The notes beneath the pieces were generated by a model. That model did no database searches. It saw only the letters and a list, made by a program, of their open reading frames with translations, and was not told the DNA's origin. From Desulfofundulus thermobenzoicus (GTDB taxonomy: Bacteria > Bacillota > Desulfotomaculia > Desulfotomaculales > Desulfovirgulaceae), in NCBI RefSeq assembly GCF_009428905.1, contig NZ_WHYR01000007.1, forward strand, positions 37,964-101,963: a DNA stretch of 64,000 bases. Direction: 5' to 3'. Position numbers and translations under genes: made by a program. Shown here piece by piece: positions 17,358-26,385 of this stretch (position 1 is its first letter; each line of letters begins with the position of its first letter).

Positions 17358-17561
17358 GGCCGGTTGGCCGCTGTTCTGCCCCGGGTTGGGGCACTGCGGG
17401 TACTGCGGCCAGGCATTTCCCTTCCGGCGTCGGTGGTGCCGGATCGTTCCGGCTGGGAAGGCCTGTTGGCCATTGCTCTGCACCGGGCTGGGGCTCTGCG
17501 GGCACTATGGTCGGATCTCTTCCCTCCGCCGGCGACTGTACCGGATATTTCCGGTTGAGCG
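17358..17561. repeat. 102-bp tandem duplication between fliO and fliP
   Basis: Two diverged copies of a 102-bp unit begin at about 17358 and 17460; compare TTGGCCGCTGTTCTGCCCCG with TTGGCCATTGCTCTGCACCG. On the minus strand it is in frame with fliP and would read PQPGAEQ(W/R)PTG twice, 34 residues apart. Either it extends FliP unusually or it is an untranslated insertion in the fliO-fliP gap. Confidence 0.7.
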
Positions 17562-17593
17562 GCCGTCCGGGGCCTGTCCTTCCCGGGCCTATG

Positions 17594-18061
17594 CTAATCT
17601 TTTTCCTGTGTATGTTCATCTTGTTGTTCATCCCGAATGGTTTTAATGGTAAACGTGGTGCCCGGCGCCCGGCCCGGCACCTCCCCTTTCCCCCGGTTGA
17701 ACCGTTCCTTCAGGCGGAGCATGGCGGCGGCCAGCTCTTCCCGGAACGGCAGGGGCCGGAGCCCGCCCACCGGCGCTTCCCCCGGGAAGGGTATGGCCTC
17801 CGGCAGTTGATCGAATTCCTGCAGCAGGGTGACCCCGCCTTCCTGCTGGGCCAGCAGGTAGTAGCGCCGGCCCACCTGCACCAGGGTGAGGGTGGCCTTC
17901 AGCCCCAGGGGCACCTGCTCGATCACCCGCATGTGCCGGCCCCGGGTCTGGGCCAGGCGGCGGCCCAGACCGTAACGTACGGCCAGGTAGGCCAGGAAGG
18001 CCACCAGGGGCAAGGTGACGGCCAGGCGCACCACCGCCCAGAACAGCTCGCCGTCGTTCAC
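17594..18061 (-). CDS. fliO: Flagellar biosynthetic protein FliO
   Basis: A 155-residue protein with one N-terminal membrane helix (about residues 7-27) and a small cytoplasmic beta domain (MRVIEQVPLGLKATLTLVQV). It helps assemble the FliP ring. Its start overlaps the fliN stop by four bases. Its C-terminal tail is highly charged (DEQQDEHTQEKD). FliO is the least conserved gate component, so recognition rests on topology, motif and position before fliP. Confidence 0.88.
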   Translation of the reverse strand: MNDGELFWAVVRLAVTLPLVAFLAYLAVRYGLGRRLAQTRGRHMRVIEQVPLGLKATLTLVQVGRRYYLLAQQEGGVTLLQEFDQLPEAIPFPGEAPVGGLRPLPFREELAAAMLRLKERFNRGKGEVPGRAPGTTFTIKTIRDEQQDEHTQEKD

Positions 18062-18468
18062 TGTTTTTCCCCGCCCGCCCGGTTTTTGCCCGCTTCATGG
18101 ATGCTTTCGATGCGGATGCCGAAATTGCCGCCCAGGACCACCACTTCCCCCCGGGCCAGGGGCTGGTCGTTGATCAGCACCTCGGCCGTATCCCCGGCCG
18201 GCCGGTCCAGCTCCACCACCGAACCCTCGGTCAACTGCAGGATGTCCCGCACCTTCATGATGGTGCTGCCCAGTTCCACCGTGATGGTCACCGGCACGTC
18301 GGTCAGGTAGTCCAGGGCTATTTTCAGCTGCTCCGCCACCGCCGGGGGAGTCAGTTGGGGGAAGCGGACCTTCTTTACCACCGGCTGTTGCCCTTCCATC
18401 CGCCGGATCATTTCTTGAATTTCGTCTTCGGTAATCAATGGCACCGCCTGCCTTCGGTTGATAATCAA
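18058..18468 (-). CDS. fliN: Flagellar motor switch protein FliN
   Basis: A 136-residue protein with a SpoA/FliN domain from about residue 55: VPVTITVELGSTIMKVRDIL, and later a GNFGIRI-type end. It forms the bottom of the C-ring. The organism also encodes FliY with the same C-terminal domain, so two FliN-type subunits may share the ring. It lies between fliL and fliO and is coupled to fliO by an ATGA overlap. Confidence 0.9.
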   Translation of the reverse strand: MIINRRQAVPLITEDEIQEMIRRMEGQQPVVKKVRFPQLTPPAVAEQLKIALDYLTDVPVTITVELGSTIMKVRDILQLTEGSVVELDRPAGDTAEVLINDQPLARGEVVVLGGNFGIRIESIHEAGKNRAGGEKQ

Positions 18469-18496
18469 CTGCCTTCTGCGGCCCGGTCGTCGGTGA

Positions 18497-18988
18497 TTAC
18501 TGCACCAGGAAGTCGGTGAAATACAGTCGTTCGATCTTGCCGTGCAGCAGCTGGCTGTTCATATGGTCCAGCATTTGTTTTTTGATGGCTTCCTGGTTTT
18601 TCACCGGCAGCACATCTTCCGCTTTCTTGCTGCGCAGAACAGTCAGGGCCATCTCGGTGAGCATGGGCTGCTTGGCTTTTATCTCTGCGGACAGCTTTTT
18701 GTCCTGGGGGTACTCCAGCACCACCCGCACCCGCAGGTAGTGGCTGGGGCCGTCGTCGGCCAGGTTGATCACCTTGTCCCCCAGGTCCAGGGTTTCCATG
18801 GGCACTTCTTTGGGTGTGGCCTGCACCGCCCGGCCGGACAGGGGGCCGAGGAACCACAGGGCGCCGAAGGTTGCCCCCCCGCCGATGATTATGGCCAGGA
18901 GCAGCAGGAGCAGGGTACGGAAAGCCCCGCCGCCCTTCTTTTTTTCCGTCTCACCGGTAGCTTGTTGTTTTCTTCTGTTTATGGGCAT
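18497..18988 (-). CDS. fliL: Flagellar basal body-associated protein FliL
   Basis: A 163-residue protein with a single N-terminal membrane helix (about residues 25-46, FRTLLLLLLAIIIGGGATFG) and an extracytoplasmic FliL domain ending in LYFTDFLVQ. FliL surrounds the stator and supports torque. It lies downstream of flgE, as in most Clostridia and Bacilli. Confidence 0.94.
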   Translation of the reverse strand: MPINRRKQQATGETEKKKGGGAFRTLLLLLLAIIIGGGATFGALWFLGPLSGRAVQATPKEVPMETLDLGDKVINLADDGPSHYLRVRVVLEYPQDKKLSAEIKAKQPMLTEMALTVLRSKKAEDVLPVKNQEAIKKQMLDHMNSQLLHGKIERLYFTDFLVQ

Positions 18989-19070
18989 TTTTCAGGATCA
19001 CCCTTTTGCCGCTGCCGGACGGGTGGCCGGAGCCGGCAGGCGGTATTGTGGTTTTAACGGCAATATGCGC

Positions 19071-20315
19071 TTACCGTTTCAGGTTGATCAGCTCATCCAG
19101 CATGGTATCGGACACGGTGATGATCCGGGCGCTGGCCTGGTAGCCCCGCTGGGTGGTGATCATGTTGGTGAACTCGTCCGTCAGGTCCACGTTGGACATT
19201 TCCAGGTAGCCGGATTCCACGGTGCCGTAACCGGCTGAGCCTGGCTTGCCCATATTTGGCGGGCCACTGCTTTTGCTGACACTAAAGAGGTTCTGGGCGG
19301 CCCGCTGCAGACCATCCTGGTTGGAGAAGGTATAAAGGGTAATTTGCAGGAGATCGGCGTTTACCGGTGGATTATTTTTAAGAAGAGATGGGTCCCCCTT
19401 CCATTCGAGAATGTTTCCGTCTTTGTCGGTACCGGTGATCAAACCGTCCTTGCTCACATTTAAGCTTGCCGCCGGGCCGTTAAGCATACGGATATAGTCG
19501 GTAAAGGGGTGGTGACTATTGTCGGTGGTAACATCAGTTCCATATATAGTAACATCACCTATGCTGTTGTTATTGTTAAAGGTTAAGGGATTGGTATTGT
19601 TAGAACTACTAATCGTTAGTTTCGCTGTGTCACTATTGCTGCTTGTCCTGAACACAAGATAGTGGTGAGTACCAGTATTATCTGTTATTGTTTTTCTGGA
19701 CACTTCCACGCCACTTCGATAACTCTCAGCGTTTATTTTTGTGATCAAAGCATCCAGGTCTTTTAGTTCGTTAATTTTAATATTATCGAATGTAAATTCA
19801 ACGGATTCCCCATCAGTGCCATCAGCCCTGGTTCCCTGGAGTGTAAGTTTTCCATTAATTGTTACTGTTCCATCCACATTAATTTCATTTGTCCACGCCG
19901 AAGTAATATTTCTGGCCTCCCCCACCAGCCGGTAGCCGCTGGAGTTGACCACATAACCGTTCTGGTCGATGTAGAAGACTCCGTCGCGGGTGTAGTATTC
20001 CTTGCCGCTGCCCGGGTCAATTACCTTGAAAAAGCCGTCGCCGTTGATGGCCAGGTCCAGGGTGCGGCCGGTGGACTGCAGGCCGCCGGGGTTCATGTTG
20101 TTGCTGATGCCGGCCAGGGATACGCCCAGGCCCACCTGGGCCGGGTTGGTGGATGTGCCGGCGCTTTTCAGCGTCTGGTATAGCACGTCTTGAAAGTTGG
20201 CCCGGCCGCTTTTAAAGCCCACGGTGTTCACGTTGGATATATTGTTGGCGATGACGTCCATGCGGATCTGGTGGTTTTTCATGCCGGCCACGCCGGCAAA
20301 AAGGGACCGGATCAT
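19071..20315 (-). CDS. flgE: Flagellar hook protein FlgE
   Basis: A 414-residue hook subunit. The N-terminal rod helix motif (NNISNVNTVGFK) and FlgE-like core (GLGVSLAGISNNMNPGGLQS) are followed by a central domain (about residues 135-285) that is visibly AT-rich and Asn/Thr/Asp-rich. The C-terminal signature is SNVDLTDEFTNMITTQRGYQ. Terminal helices polymerise inside the hook and the central part is surface-exposed. It is longer than the paralog just upstream, so I assign it as the true hook protein. Confidence 0.9.
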   Translation of the reverse strand: MIRSLFAGVAGMKNHQIRMDVIANNISNVNTVGFKSGRANFQDVLYQTLKSAGTSTNPAQVGLGVSLAGISNNMNPGGLQSTGRTLDLAINGDGFFKVIDPGSGKEYYTRDGVFYIDQNGYVVNSSGYRLVGEARNITSAWTNEINVDGTVTINGKLTLQGTRADGTDGESVEFTFDNIKINELKDLDALITKINAESYRSGVEVSRKTITDNTGTHHYLVFRTSSNSDTAKLTISSSNNTNPLTFNNNNSIGDVTIYGTDVTTDNSHHPFTDYIRMLNGPAASLNVSKDGLITGTDKDGNILEWKGDPSLLKNNPPVNADLLQITLYTFSNQDGLQRAAQNLFSVSKSSGPPNMGKPGSAGYGTVESGYLEMSNVDLTDEFTNMITTQRGYQASARIITVSDTMLDELINLKR

Positions 20316-20476
20316 TGATTATCCCTCCATAATTATGGTTATAGGCGGGAAAAATGTTTACGCATAATGCCCCCGTGACTTTATGTTTGCTCCCGCTGAA
20401 ATCCCAGGCCTTTTGGGGAAGGCACCCGTCTTCCCGCTTCAGGGACCCGGTGCCGGTTAACCCGGCGCGCTCCGGT

Positions 20477-21304
20477 TTAACGCTTCAGCTCAATGGTATC
20501 CCGCAGCACTTCGTCGGAAGTGGTGAAGGTCTTGGCGTTGGCTTCGTAGCCCCGCTGGGTGATGATCAGGTTGCCCAGCTCCGTGGCCAGGTCCACGTTG
20601 GAGCCCTCCAGGTAGCCGGACTCGATGGTGCCCATGCCGTTTTCCCCGGGCTTGCCGTCAATCCGCGTGCCCGCCGGGTTGTCCCCGCCGCCGGCCTGGG
20701 CCGCGTTGTTGTCGCTGTACAGGTTGCTGCCGATCCTGGTCAGCCCGTTGGGATTGGGGAAGTCATACAGGCCGATCCTGGGCTTGTCGGTGGAAGTGGT
20801 GCCGTCGCCGTAGGTGATGATCACTTCCCCCAGCTGGGAAACGTTGATGGAGTTGATGGGCTTGTCGCTTTCCGGCTGGAGCTGGATGGCGCTGCCGCTG
20901 TCGTCCACCAGCCTCATGCCGTTTGCATTCACCAGGTAACCATCCTTATCCATATAAAAGGAGCCTTCCCGGGTATAGTAAAGCACCTCCCCCGCGTCGG
21001 TTTCCTTCAACACTCCGAAGAAACCGCTGCCGTTGACGGCCAGGTCCAGGGGCCGCGTGGTATTCTGCAGGGGGCCCTGGCCGAAGTTGGTGATGACGCT
21101 GGCCAGGGTGACGCCCGTTCCCACCTGGGCGGGGTTGGTCTGGGGGGTGCTCCCCCGCATGGTCTGGTAAAGGGCGTCCTGGAAATTGGCCTGGGTGGCC
21201 TTGTATCCCGTGGTGTTGATGTTGGCTATGTTGTTGCTCAGCACGTCCATGCGCGTCCGGTGGCTGAGCATGCCGGAGAGGCTGGTATAGATGGACTGGA
21301 TCAT
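20477..21304 (-). CDS. Flagellar hook-basal body protein, FlgG/FlgE-like
   Basis: A 275-residue axial protein with the motif LSNNIANINTTGYKATQANF and the C-terminal GSNVDLATELGNLIITQRGY. It closely resembles the N- and C-terminal parts of the neighbouring FlgE but lacks the large variable central domain. It is either a distal-rod FlgG-type protein or a second short hook protein. Position between flgD/TIGR02530 and flgE matches the clostridial cluster order. The 161-bp gap to flgE (20316-20476) holds nothing recognised. Confidence 0.85.
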   Translation of the reverse strand: MIQSIYTSLSGMLSHRTRMDVLSNNIANINTTGYKATQANFQDALYQTMRGSTPQTNPAQVGTGVTLASVITNFGQGPLQNTTRPLDLAVNGSGFFGVLKETDAGEVLYYTREGSFYMDKDGYLVNANGMRLVDDSGSAIQLQPESDKPINSINVSQLGEVIITYGDGTTSTDKPRIGLYDFPNPNGLTRIGSNLYSDNNAAQAGGGDNPAGTRIDGKPGENGMGTIESGYLEGSNVDLATELGNLIITQRGYEANAKTFTTSDEVLRDTIELKR

Positions 21305-21530
21305 TGGTATTTCGCCCCCGTTTTTGGAAATCTGATTTACAATCCCAAAAGAAAATCTTATGCCTCATACATCAAGGATTTCATATATTTTCAGGATGCT
21401 TATGCATATGGTGCCGTTACCGGTGTCGTCGGTACAGGGCATTTACCTATTCTCGCTGCACGCAACCCGCTTCCCATCCCGCCGCCTCGGTCGTTCAGCG
21501 GCGGCACGGCCTCCTTAAGCGGTCCGGCCG

Positions 21531-21923
21531 TTATTTAATCACTACGGCGCCGTCGATGTTGGTGAAAACGCGCCCGGTACTGTCGGCGGCGTCCAGGGCG
21601 GTCACCACCGTACGGTTTTTTACACTGGCCACCAGGGTCAGGTCGCCGTAGATAATCAGCGAATCCTTCACCCCTTTGGCGGCGGCCTGGTGCAAAGCCC
21701 GGCCGATTTTCTGCATGTCGGCATCGTTCAGGGTGATCCGGCGCTCCTGCAGGCGTCTGGCGGCGTGGGCCGACAGTTTTACCGCCTCCCCCGCCATTTC
21801 CCGGCGCAGTGTTTCCTGGAATGATGCTCCGGGCGTGGCCTGTCCCCGGCCGGCGGCGCCGGGCGGGCGGGAGGATGTGAGGGGTACCGCTTCCGGGAGA
21901 AATCCGCTTATTTTAACGTTCAT
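21531..21923 (-). CDS. Flagellar operon protein, TIGR02530 family
   Basis: A 130-residue protein with the family core KLSAHAARRLQERRITLNDA (about residues 49-68) and a C-terminal half ending in RVFTNIDGAVVIK. The family is found almost only in flagellar operons of Firmicutes and related groups, between flgD and the hook gene, as here. A function in hook assembly is inferred from position only. The start overlaps the flgD stop by four bases. Confidence 0.85.
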   Translation of the reverse strand: MNVKISGFLPEAVPLTSSRPPGAAGRGQATPGASFQETLRREMAGEAVKLSAHAARRLQERRITLNDADMQKIGRALHQAAAKGVKDSLIIYGDLTLVASVKNRTVVTALDAADSTGRVFTNIDGAVVIK

Positions 21924-22345
21924 CTGCCCAGGATCTCCTTTACCCGGTCGTAATCGTAGGCAATGCCGTCAATCACCACTTTGATGCCCTTTTCGTCAAT
22001 GCTGATCTTTTCCACCCTGCCGGTTACGTCCTGGCCTTCCCCGTTCACCACCGTCACCTGCTGGCCCACCAAGCTGGCGGAAAGGGACAGTTCCTGGGTG
22101 CGCAGGAGCAGTTCCATGTTTTTGCTCAGGTTGACCATCTGCTCCATGGTGGTCATCTGGGCCATCTGGGCCATGAACTGGTTGCCGTCCATGGGGCTCA
22201 AGGGGTTCTGGTAGCGCATCTGGGCCACCAGGATCTGCAAAAAAGCGTCCTTGTCCAGTTCCTGCTTTGGCGGCTGGTATTTTGCCTTCGGGTCGTAATA
22301 GATGCTGTTCGTGGCGTTGTCGGCCGCACTGACTGCCATAAGCAT
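21920..22345 (-). CDS. flgD: Hook-capping scaffold protein FlgD
   Basis: A 141-residue protein comprising the N-terminal FlgD domain (DKDAFLQILVAQMRYQNPL at about residues 32-50, then MDGNQFMAQMAQMTTMEQ) and a short beta region (GQQVTVVNGEGQDVTG). The C-terminal tudor/Ig-like domains of proteobacterial FlgD are missing, as is common in Firmicutes. FlgD caps the growing hook. Confidence 0.93.
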   Translation of the reverse strand: MLMAVSAADNATNSIYYDPKAKYQPPKQELDKDAFLQILVAQMRYQNPLSPMDGNQFMAQMAQMTTMEQMVNLSKNMELLLRTQELSLSASLVGQQVTVVNGEGQDVTGRVEKISIDEKGIKVVIDGIAYDYDRVKEILGR

Positions 22346-22371
22346 ATCCCACCTTACACGAAAAGGTTGAG

Positions 22372-22491
22372 ACCGTAAGACAGATACAGCGTAAGTTCAT
22401 TTCATGGACCCCGACAACAGGAGCATCGGCCCCGTCTTACGGTGGCTGATAGAGGTGATAAATTTGCATGTTAATTTAAAGTTACGCTGTA
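22372..22491. other. Candidate pseudoknot/paired element in fliK-flgD gap
   Basis: Two perfect 10-base complementary pairs interleave. ACCGTAAGAC (22372-22381) pairs with GTCTTACGGT (22434-22443), and TACAGCGTAA (22385-22394) pairs with TTACGCTGTA (22482-22491). The order a-b-a'-b' is that of an H-type pseudoknot. It fills the 149-bp gap between fliK and flgD in the flagellar transcript. No known RNA family is recognised. Confidence 0.4.
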
Positions 22492-22494
22492 GCA

Positions 22495-24327
22495 CTAAAC
22501 AAAATAGTTAATTCCCCTTTGCGCCGGCTGCCCACCCGCCTCCCCGGCGGGGGCGGCCTCTTCCTGCGGTATTATATAGTGATAGCCGCCATACTGGCCG
22601 TTGCCGGAGCCCTCCTGCCGGTAGTAGCCGCCGGGCGGCTGGCCGCCTTCATACCCCACGGACACGGAGGCGTTTTGCAGGTGCAGGTTCTGGCCGGCCA
22701 GGGTGTCCCGCAGCTGGGGCAGGGCGCTTTCGATGGCCTCCCTGGCCGGGGCGTTGCTGACCTGGAACCGGGCGATGACGTCACCCTGCAGGTAGATCAG
22801 GCGCACCGCCACGTGCCCCAGTTCCGGCGGATCCAGCTTGAACCACAGGTATGTGCGCCCCTGGCTGTGCCGGGCCACGGCCCGCTGCAGCACTTCCGCC
22901 ACCTGGACGGGCAACTGGGCCACGGGTACGCTGCCCTGTTGATTTGCCGGCCCGGTCTGGTTAAAAGGCGGGGCTATTCCCGCGCCTGCCGGGACCGGCG
23001 GGTGATTGGCCGGCTGGACGGCCCCCGGTTCCGCAAGCAGGTGTCCCGGCTGGCCGGCTGTGGCCGCCGGGGCCGTTGACGCCTGATTCCGGCCCGTGAG
23101 GGCCGGGAACGCGTCCTGCAACGCCTGCCGGGCGAACAGGCCGCCGGCGGCTTCCGGCACGGGGACGTTTTCAGGGCCGGTTGAAAGGGCCGCTGTAGCC
23201 TCCCGGAGGCCCGTCCCCCCCTGCGCCGGCGATCCGGCGGTGTGCAAAGGGACGGCTGTTTTTAAAGCAGCCCCGTCCTCCGGGCGGGGTGGTCCGCCGG
23301 AACCGTCCTGTCTTACCCCGGTCAGCGCCTGGAGCAAAAGAGTCCTCAAGCGGTCCAGTACGGCCGCCGTGCCTCCCCCGGTGGCGTTTGCGGCAATCCC
23401 CTGTTCAGGGGAAAGATCTCCTGCCTGGTTTAACACAGCCGCCGTAATGCCGCCGGAGCCGCCCGGGGCGGACACCGGTGCCGCTGCCGGGACCGCCGGT
23501 TCTCCGGCCGGCAGTTGTCCTGATCCTGTGGGCAGTAATGGCCCGGCACTCCCCCGGCCGTTTGTTTCCGGCTGGATAAGCTGCAGCAGTGCCCGCAGTT
23601 GCTGGAGGTCAGGATCCTGCAGCCCGGGAAGGCCCGGCCCGGCCTGCATGGCTGTGCCGGGGGCGTTTTCCGGCACGCCGGCGGGGAAAAGGCCATTCAA
23701 CTTTGCGGCCCGGGGTATTGAGACCCCGGCCGGATTACCCTGCCCGTTGAACAGCAGGGCGTAGAGCAGTTCTGCCGCCTGCCGGGCGGTTCCTGCCGGG
23801 AGGCCGGCGGGTATTCCCGTTCCGGCAACGCTGCCCGCGTCATTGCCGCCCGACTGGCCGGTCAGGAAAAGCTGGATATCACCGGCCGGGATGCCGGTGA
23901 GGGCGGTGATGGCCGCCAGCAGGGCCGTCCACCCCGCCGGGTCAACGGCAGCCCATTGTTCTTTTCCGGCGTTAATGCCAGCCGGCGGATCTCCTCCCGC
24001 CTCTTCCCCGGTCACTGCGCCCCCGTCCGCATGCAGGTACGGGAGCTGTGGGAAGAGCGGAGATAAGGAGCTCGCGCCGGCAAAGGGAGACATGTCGGGG
24101 GAGCTGCCGCCTGTGCCGGGACTGGAGTCCGCGGCCGGGGTGATGCCGTCGACGCCGGCATCGGAAACCGCGGCCGGAAAGCTGTCATTGTTGCCTCCGC
24201 TGCCGGCCGCTCCCAGCAATTTGGCCAGAAAGGACAAAAACGTGTCTTCTGCGGCGGGTGCGGCGCTGCCGGTTCCCGTGCGGGAAGGCGGTATTCCCCC
24301 GGATGGGGTTAGCAGATTGATTTCCAC
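22495..24327 (-). CDS. fliK: Flagellar hook-length control protein FliK
   Basis: A 610-residue protein. The first ~450 residues are a Gly/Pro/Ala-rich, low-complexity ruler region. The C-terminal Flg_hook domain follows, with TYLWFKLDPPELGHVAVRL and FQVSNAPAREAIESALPQLR (about residues 490-540). FliK measures the hook and triggers the FlhB switch. The position between fliJ and flgD is canonical. It is long for a FliK, consistent with expansion of the ruler. Confidence 0.93.
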   Translation of the reverse strand: MEINLLTPSGGIPPSRTGTGSAAPAAEDTFLSFLAKLLGAAGSGGNNDSFPAAVSDAGVDGITPAADSSPGTGGSSPDMSPFAGASSLSPLFPQLPYLHADGGAVTGEEAGGDPPAGINAGKEQWAAVDPAGWTALLAAITALTGIPAGDIQLFLTGQSGGNDAGSVAGTGIPAGLPAGTARQAAELLYALLFNGQGNPAGVSIPRAAKLNGLFPAGVPENAPGTAMQAGPGLPGLQDPDLQQLRALLQLIQPETNGRGSAGPLLPTGSGQLPAGEPAVPAAAPVSAPGGSGGITAAVLNQAGDLSPEQGIAANATGGGTAAVLDRLRTLLLQALTGVRQDGSGGPPRPEDGAALKTAVPLHTAGSPAQGGTGLREATAALSTGPENVPVPEAAGGLFARQALQDAFPALTGRNQASTAPAATAGQPGHLLAEPGAVQPANHPPVPAGAGIAPPFNQTGPANQQGSVPVAQLPVQVAEVLQRAVARHSQGRTYLWFKLDPPELGHVAVRLIYLQGDVIARFQVSNAPAREAIESALPQLRDTLAGQNLHLQNASVSVGYEGGQPPGGYYRQEGSGNGQYGGYHYIIPQEEAAPAGEAGGQPAQRGINYFV

Positions 24328-24416
24328 GTTTCATTTCACCTCCTTTCGCAAAACTGCTTGGAAACTATCCGGTTGCACCGGTGAGTGCCGGGTCCGCGTT
24401 CACACCAGTGCCACGG

Positions 24417-24854
24417 CTACTCCCGGTGGAACAGCACCGTCAGCAGCCCCATCTCGTCCGTTTCCCTTTGTTCCGCCCGGTTTTCCATCAGAGTGTGGGC
24501 GTGCAGTTGCCTTTCCCGCAGCTTTTGTAAAATCATCCTGTCACGGCGGGCGTGCAAGGCCTCCGCCCGGCATTCGTCCAGCTTTTGACCGGCCCGGTGC
24601 ACCTCCTCCCGCCGGCGGTCCCGATCCTGAATGAGCAATTCCCTCCAGAGCAGCAGGTGCAGTTCCTCTTCCGGCTGGAGAGTTCCCATGCAGCATTGTT
24701 CGAAGCTTTTTTCCAGCAGGGAGCTGGTCCTGTTCAGTTCCTCCAGCCGGTTCAGGTATTCCTGCCGCGCCCTGGAATGGGCCAGCAGGGCCTGTTCCTC
24801 CCGCTGTTCCCGGAGCTGCAGCACGGGCTGCAGCCGGAAGTTGAACCTGCGCAT
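24417..24854 (-). CDS. fliJ: Flagellar export chaperone/stalk protein FliJ
   Basis: A 145-residue almost wholly helical protein rich in Arg/Glu/Gln, starting MRRFNFRLQPVLQLREQREE. It is a coiled-coil stalk within the FliI ATPase ring. The start ATG at 24854 follows GAGGGG. A longer in-frame reading to 24920 lacks a ribosome site and family similarity. It lies downstream of fliI. Confidence 0.9.
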   Translation of the reverse strand: MRRFNFRLQPVLQLREQREEQALLAHSRARQEYLNRLEELNRTSSLLEKSFEQCCMGTLQPEEELHLLLWRELLIQDRDRRREEVHRAGQKLDECRAEALHARRDRMILQKLRERQLHAHTLMENRAEQRETDEMGLLTVLFHRE

Positions 24855-25035
24855 ATGAACACCCCTCGCAAAGTCCGGTTTATTGGAGGTATTGGGATAA
24901 CAAATATGACGGTTGTTCATAAGGCTTATAAGGCATACCGGGTTGCGGTTTTGCTAAGCATCTGGCAAAAGCATGGTTTCCATATTTACCCAACTGGTGA
25001 GTGCCCCGGAAACGGCATGGCCGTCTTACGCATGG

Positions 25036-26358
25036 TCACTCTGTTTCCGGCAGTACCCGCATGGTTTCCTCAAAGCTGCTGTTTTCGTGCATATCCTGGC
25101 GCAGGAAGCGGATTATCTCCGGGTAGGCCTTTACCGCCGCGTCAATGCGGGGGTTGGACCCGGCCACATAGGCGCCTATGTTGATCAAATCCTCCGACTG
25201 GCGGTAGGTGGCCAGCAGGTCCCGCAGGCGGCCGGCCCGGGCAAAGTGTTCGCGGTCCACTATTTCCGGCATCACCCGGCTGACACTCTGCAGGATGTCG
25301 ATGGCCGGGTAGTGGTTCCGGGCGGCCAGTTCCCGGGACAGGACGATGTGCCCGTCCAGGGTACCCCGCACCGCGTCGGTGATGGGCTCGTTCAGGTCGT
25401 CCCCTTCCACCAGCACGGTGTAAAAGGCGGTGATGGAGCCCACGGCCCCCATGCCGGAGCGTTCCAGCAGCTTCGGCAGGAGGGCGAAGACCGACGGGGT
25501 GTAGCCCCGGGTGGCCGGCGGCTCCCCGATGGCCAGGCCCACCTCCCGCTGGGCCATGGCAAAGCGGGTGACCGAATCCATCAAAAGGAGCACGTTCTTG
25601 CCCCGGTCCCGGAAGTATTCGGCGATGGCGCTGGCCACAAAGGCGGCCTTGATCCGCTCCAGGGCCGGCCGGTCCGAGGTGGCGGCCACCACCACCGACC
25701 GGGCCAGACCCTCTTTCCCCAGGTCCCCTTCGATGAAGTCCCGCACTTCCCGGCCCCGCTCCCCCACCAGGGCGATGACGTTCACGTCGGCGCTGCTGAA
25801 GCGGGCCACCATGCCCAGAAGCGTACTCTTGCCCACCCCGCTGCCGGAGAAAATGCCCAGGCGCTGCCCCCGGCCGCAGGTGAGGAAGGCGTCGATGGCC
25901 CTTACGCCCGTGGAAAGAATTTCCGTGATGCGCTGCCTGGCCAGCGGATTGGGGGGAGGGTTGTCCACCGGCACGAAACACTGGTCCGGGGCGGCAAGCT
26001 CCCGGCCGTCCATGGGCTGCCCCAGGCCGTCCAGCACCCGGCCCAGCAGGTGTTCCCCCACGGCCACCGTCAGGCCCCGCCCCCGGGGCACCACGCTGCA
26101 GCCGGGGGAGATGCCCCGCAGTTCCCCCAGGGGCATGAGCAGGGTGGCATTGTCCCGGAAGCCCAGCACTTCGGCCACCACCGGCGGTTCCCCGGGCACG
26201 TGGATGTGGCAGATCTCGCCGATGCGGGCGGTGATGCCCCGCACCTCCACGGTGAGGCCGATGACCCGCACCACCTGCCCGGTGGGGCGCAGCAGGCGGG
26301 CTTCCCGCACCCGGCGGCGCCAGGGCTCCAGATCAATTTGTGGTACCGGGTTGGGCAT
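25036..26358 (-). CDS. fliI: Flagellum-specific ATP synthase FliI
   Basis: A 440-residue F1-beta-like ATPase. Walker [10 protein letters not shown] is at residues 171-179, followed by [15 protein letters not shown] and Walker [21 protein letters not shown]. It energises export and works with FliH and FliJ. It lies between fliH and fliJ. Confidence 0.97.
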   Translation of the reverse strand: MPNPVPQIDLEPWRRRVREARLLRPTGQVVRVIGLTVEVRGITARIGEICHIHVPGEPPVVAEVLGFRDNATLLMPLGELRGISPGCSVVPRGRGLTVAVGEHLLGRVLDGLGQPMDGRELAAPDQCFVPVDNPPPNPLARQRITEILSTGVRAIDAFLTCGRGQRLGIFSGSGVGKSTLLGMVARFSSADVNVIALVGERGREVRDFIEGDLGKEGLARSVVVAATSDRPALERIKAAFVASAIAEYFRDRGKNVLLLMDSVTRFAMAQREVGLAIGEPPATRGYTPSVFALLPKLLERSGMGAVGSITAFYTVLVEGDDLNEPITDAVRGTLDGHIVLSRELAARNHYPAIDILQSVSRVMPEIVDREHFARAGRLRDLLATYRQSEDLINIGAYVAGSNPRIDAAVKAYPEIIRFLRQDMHENSSFEETMRVLPETE

Positions 26359-26385
26359 TGCTTCTACCTCCGGTCCGTCCCCTTT

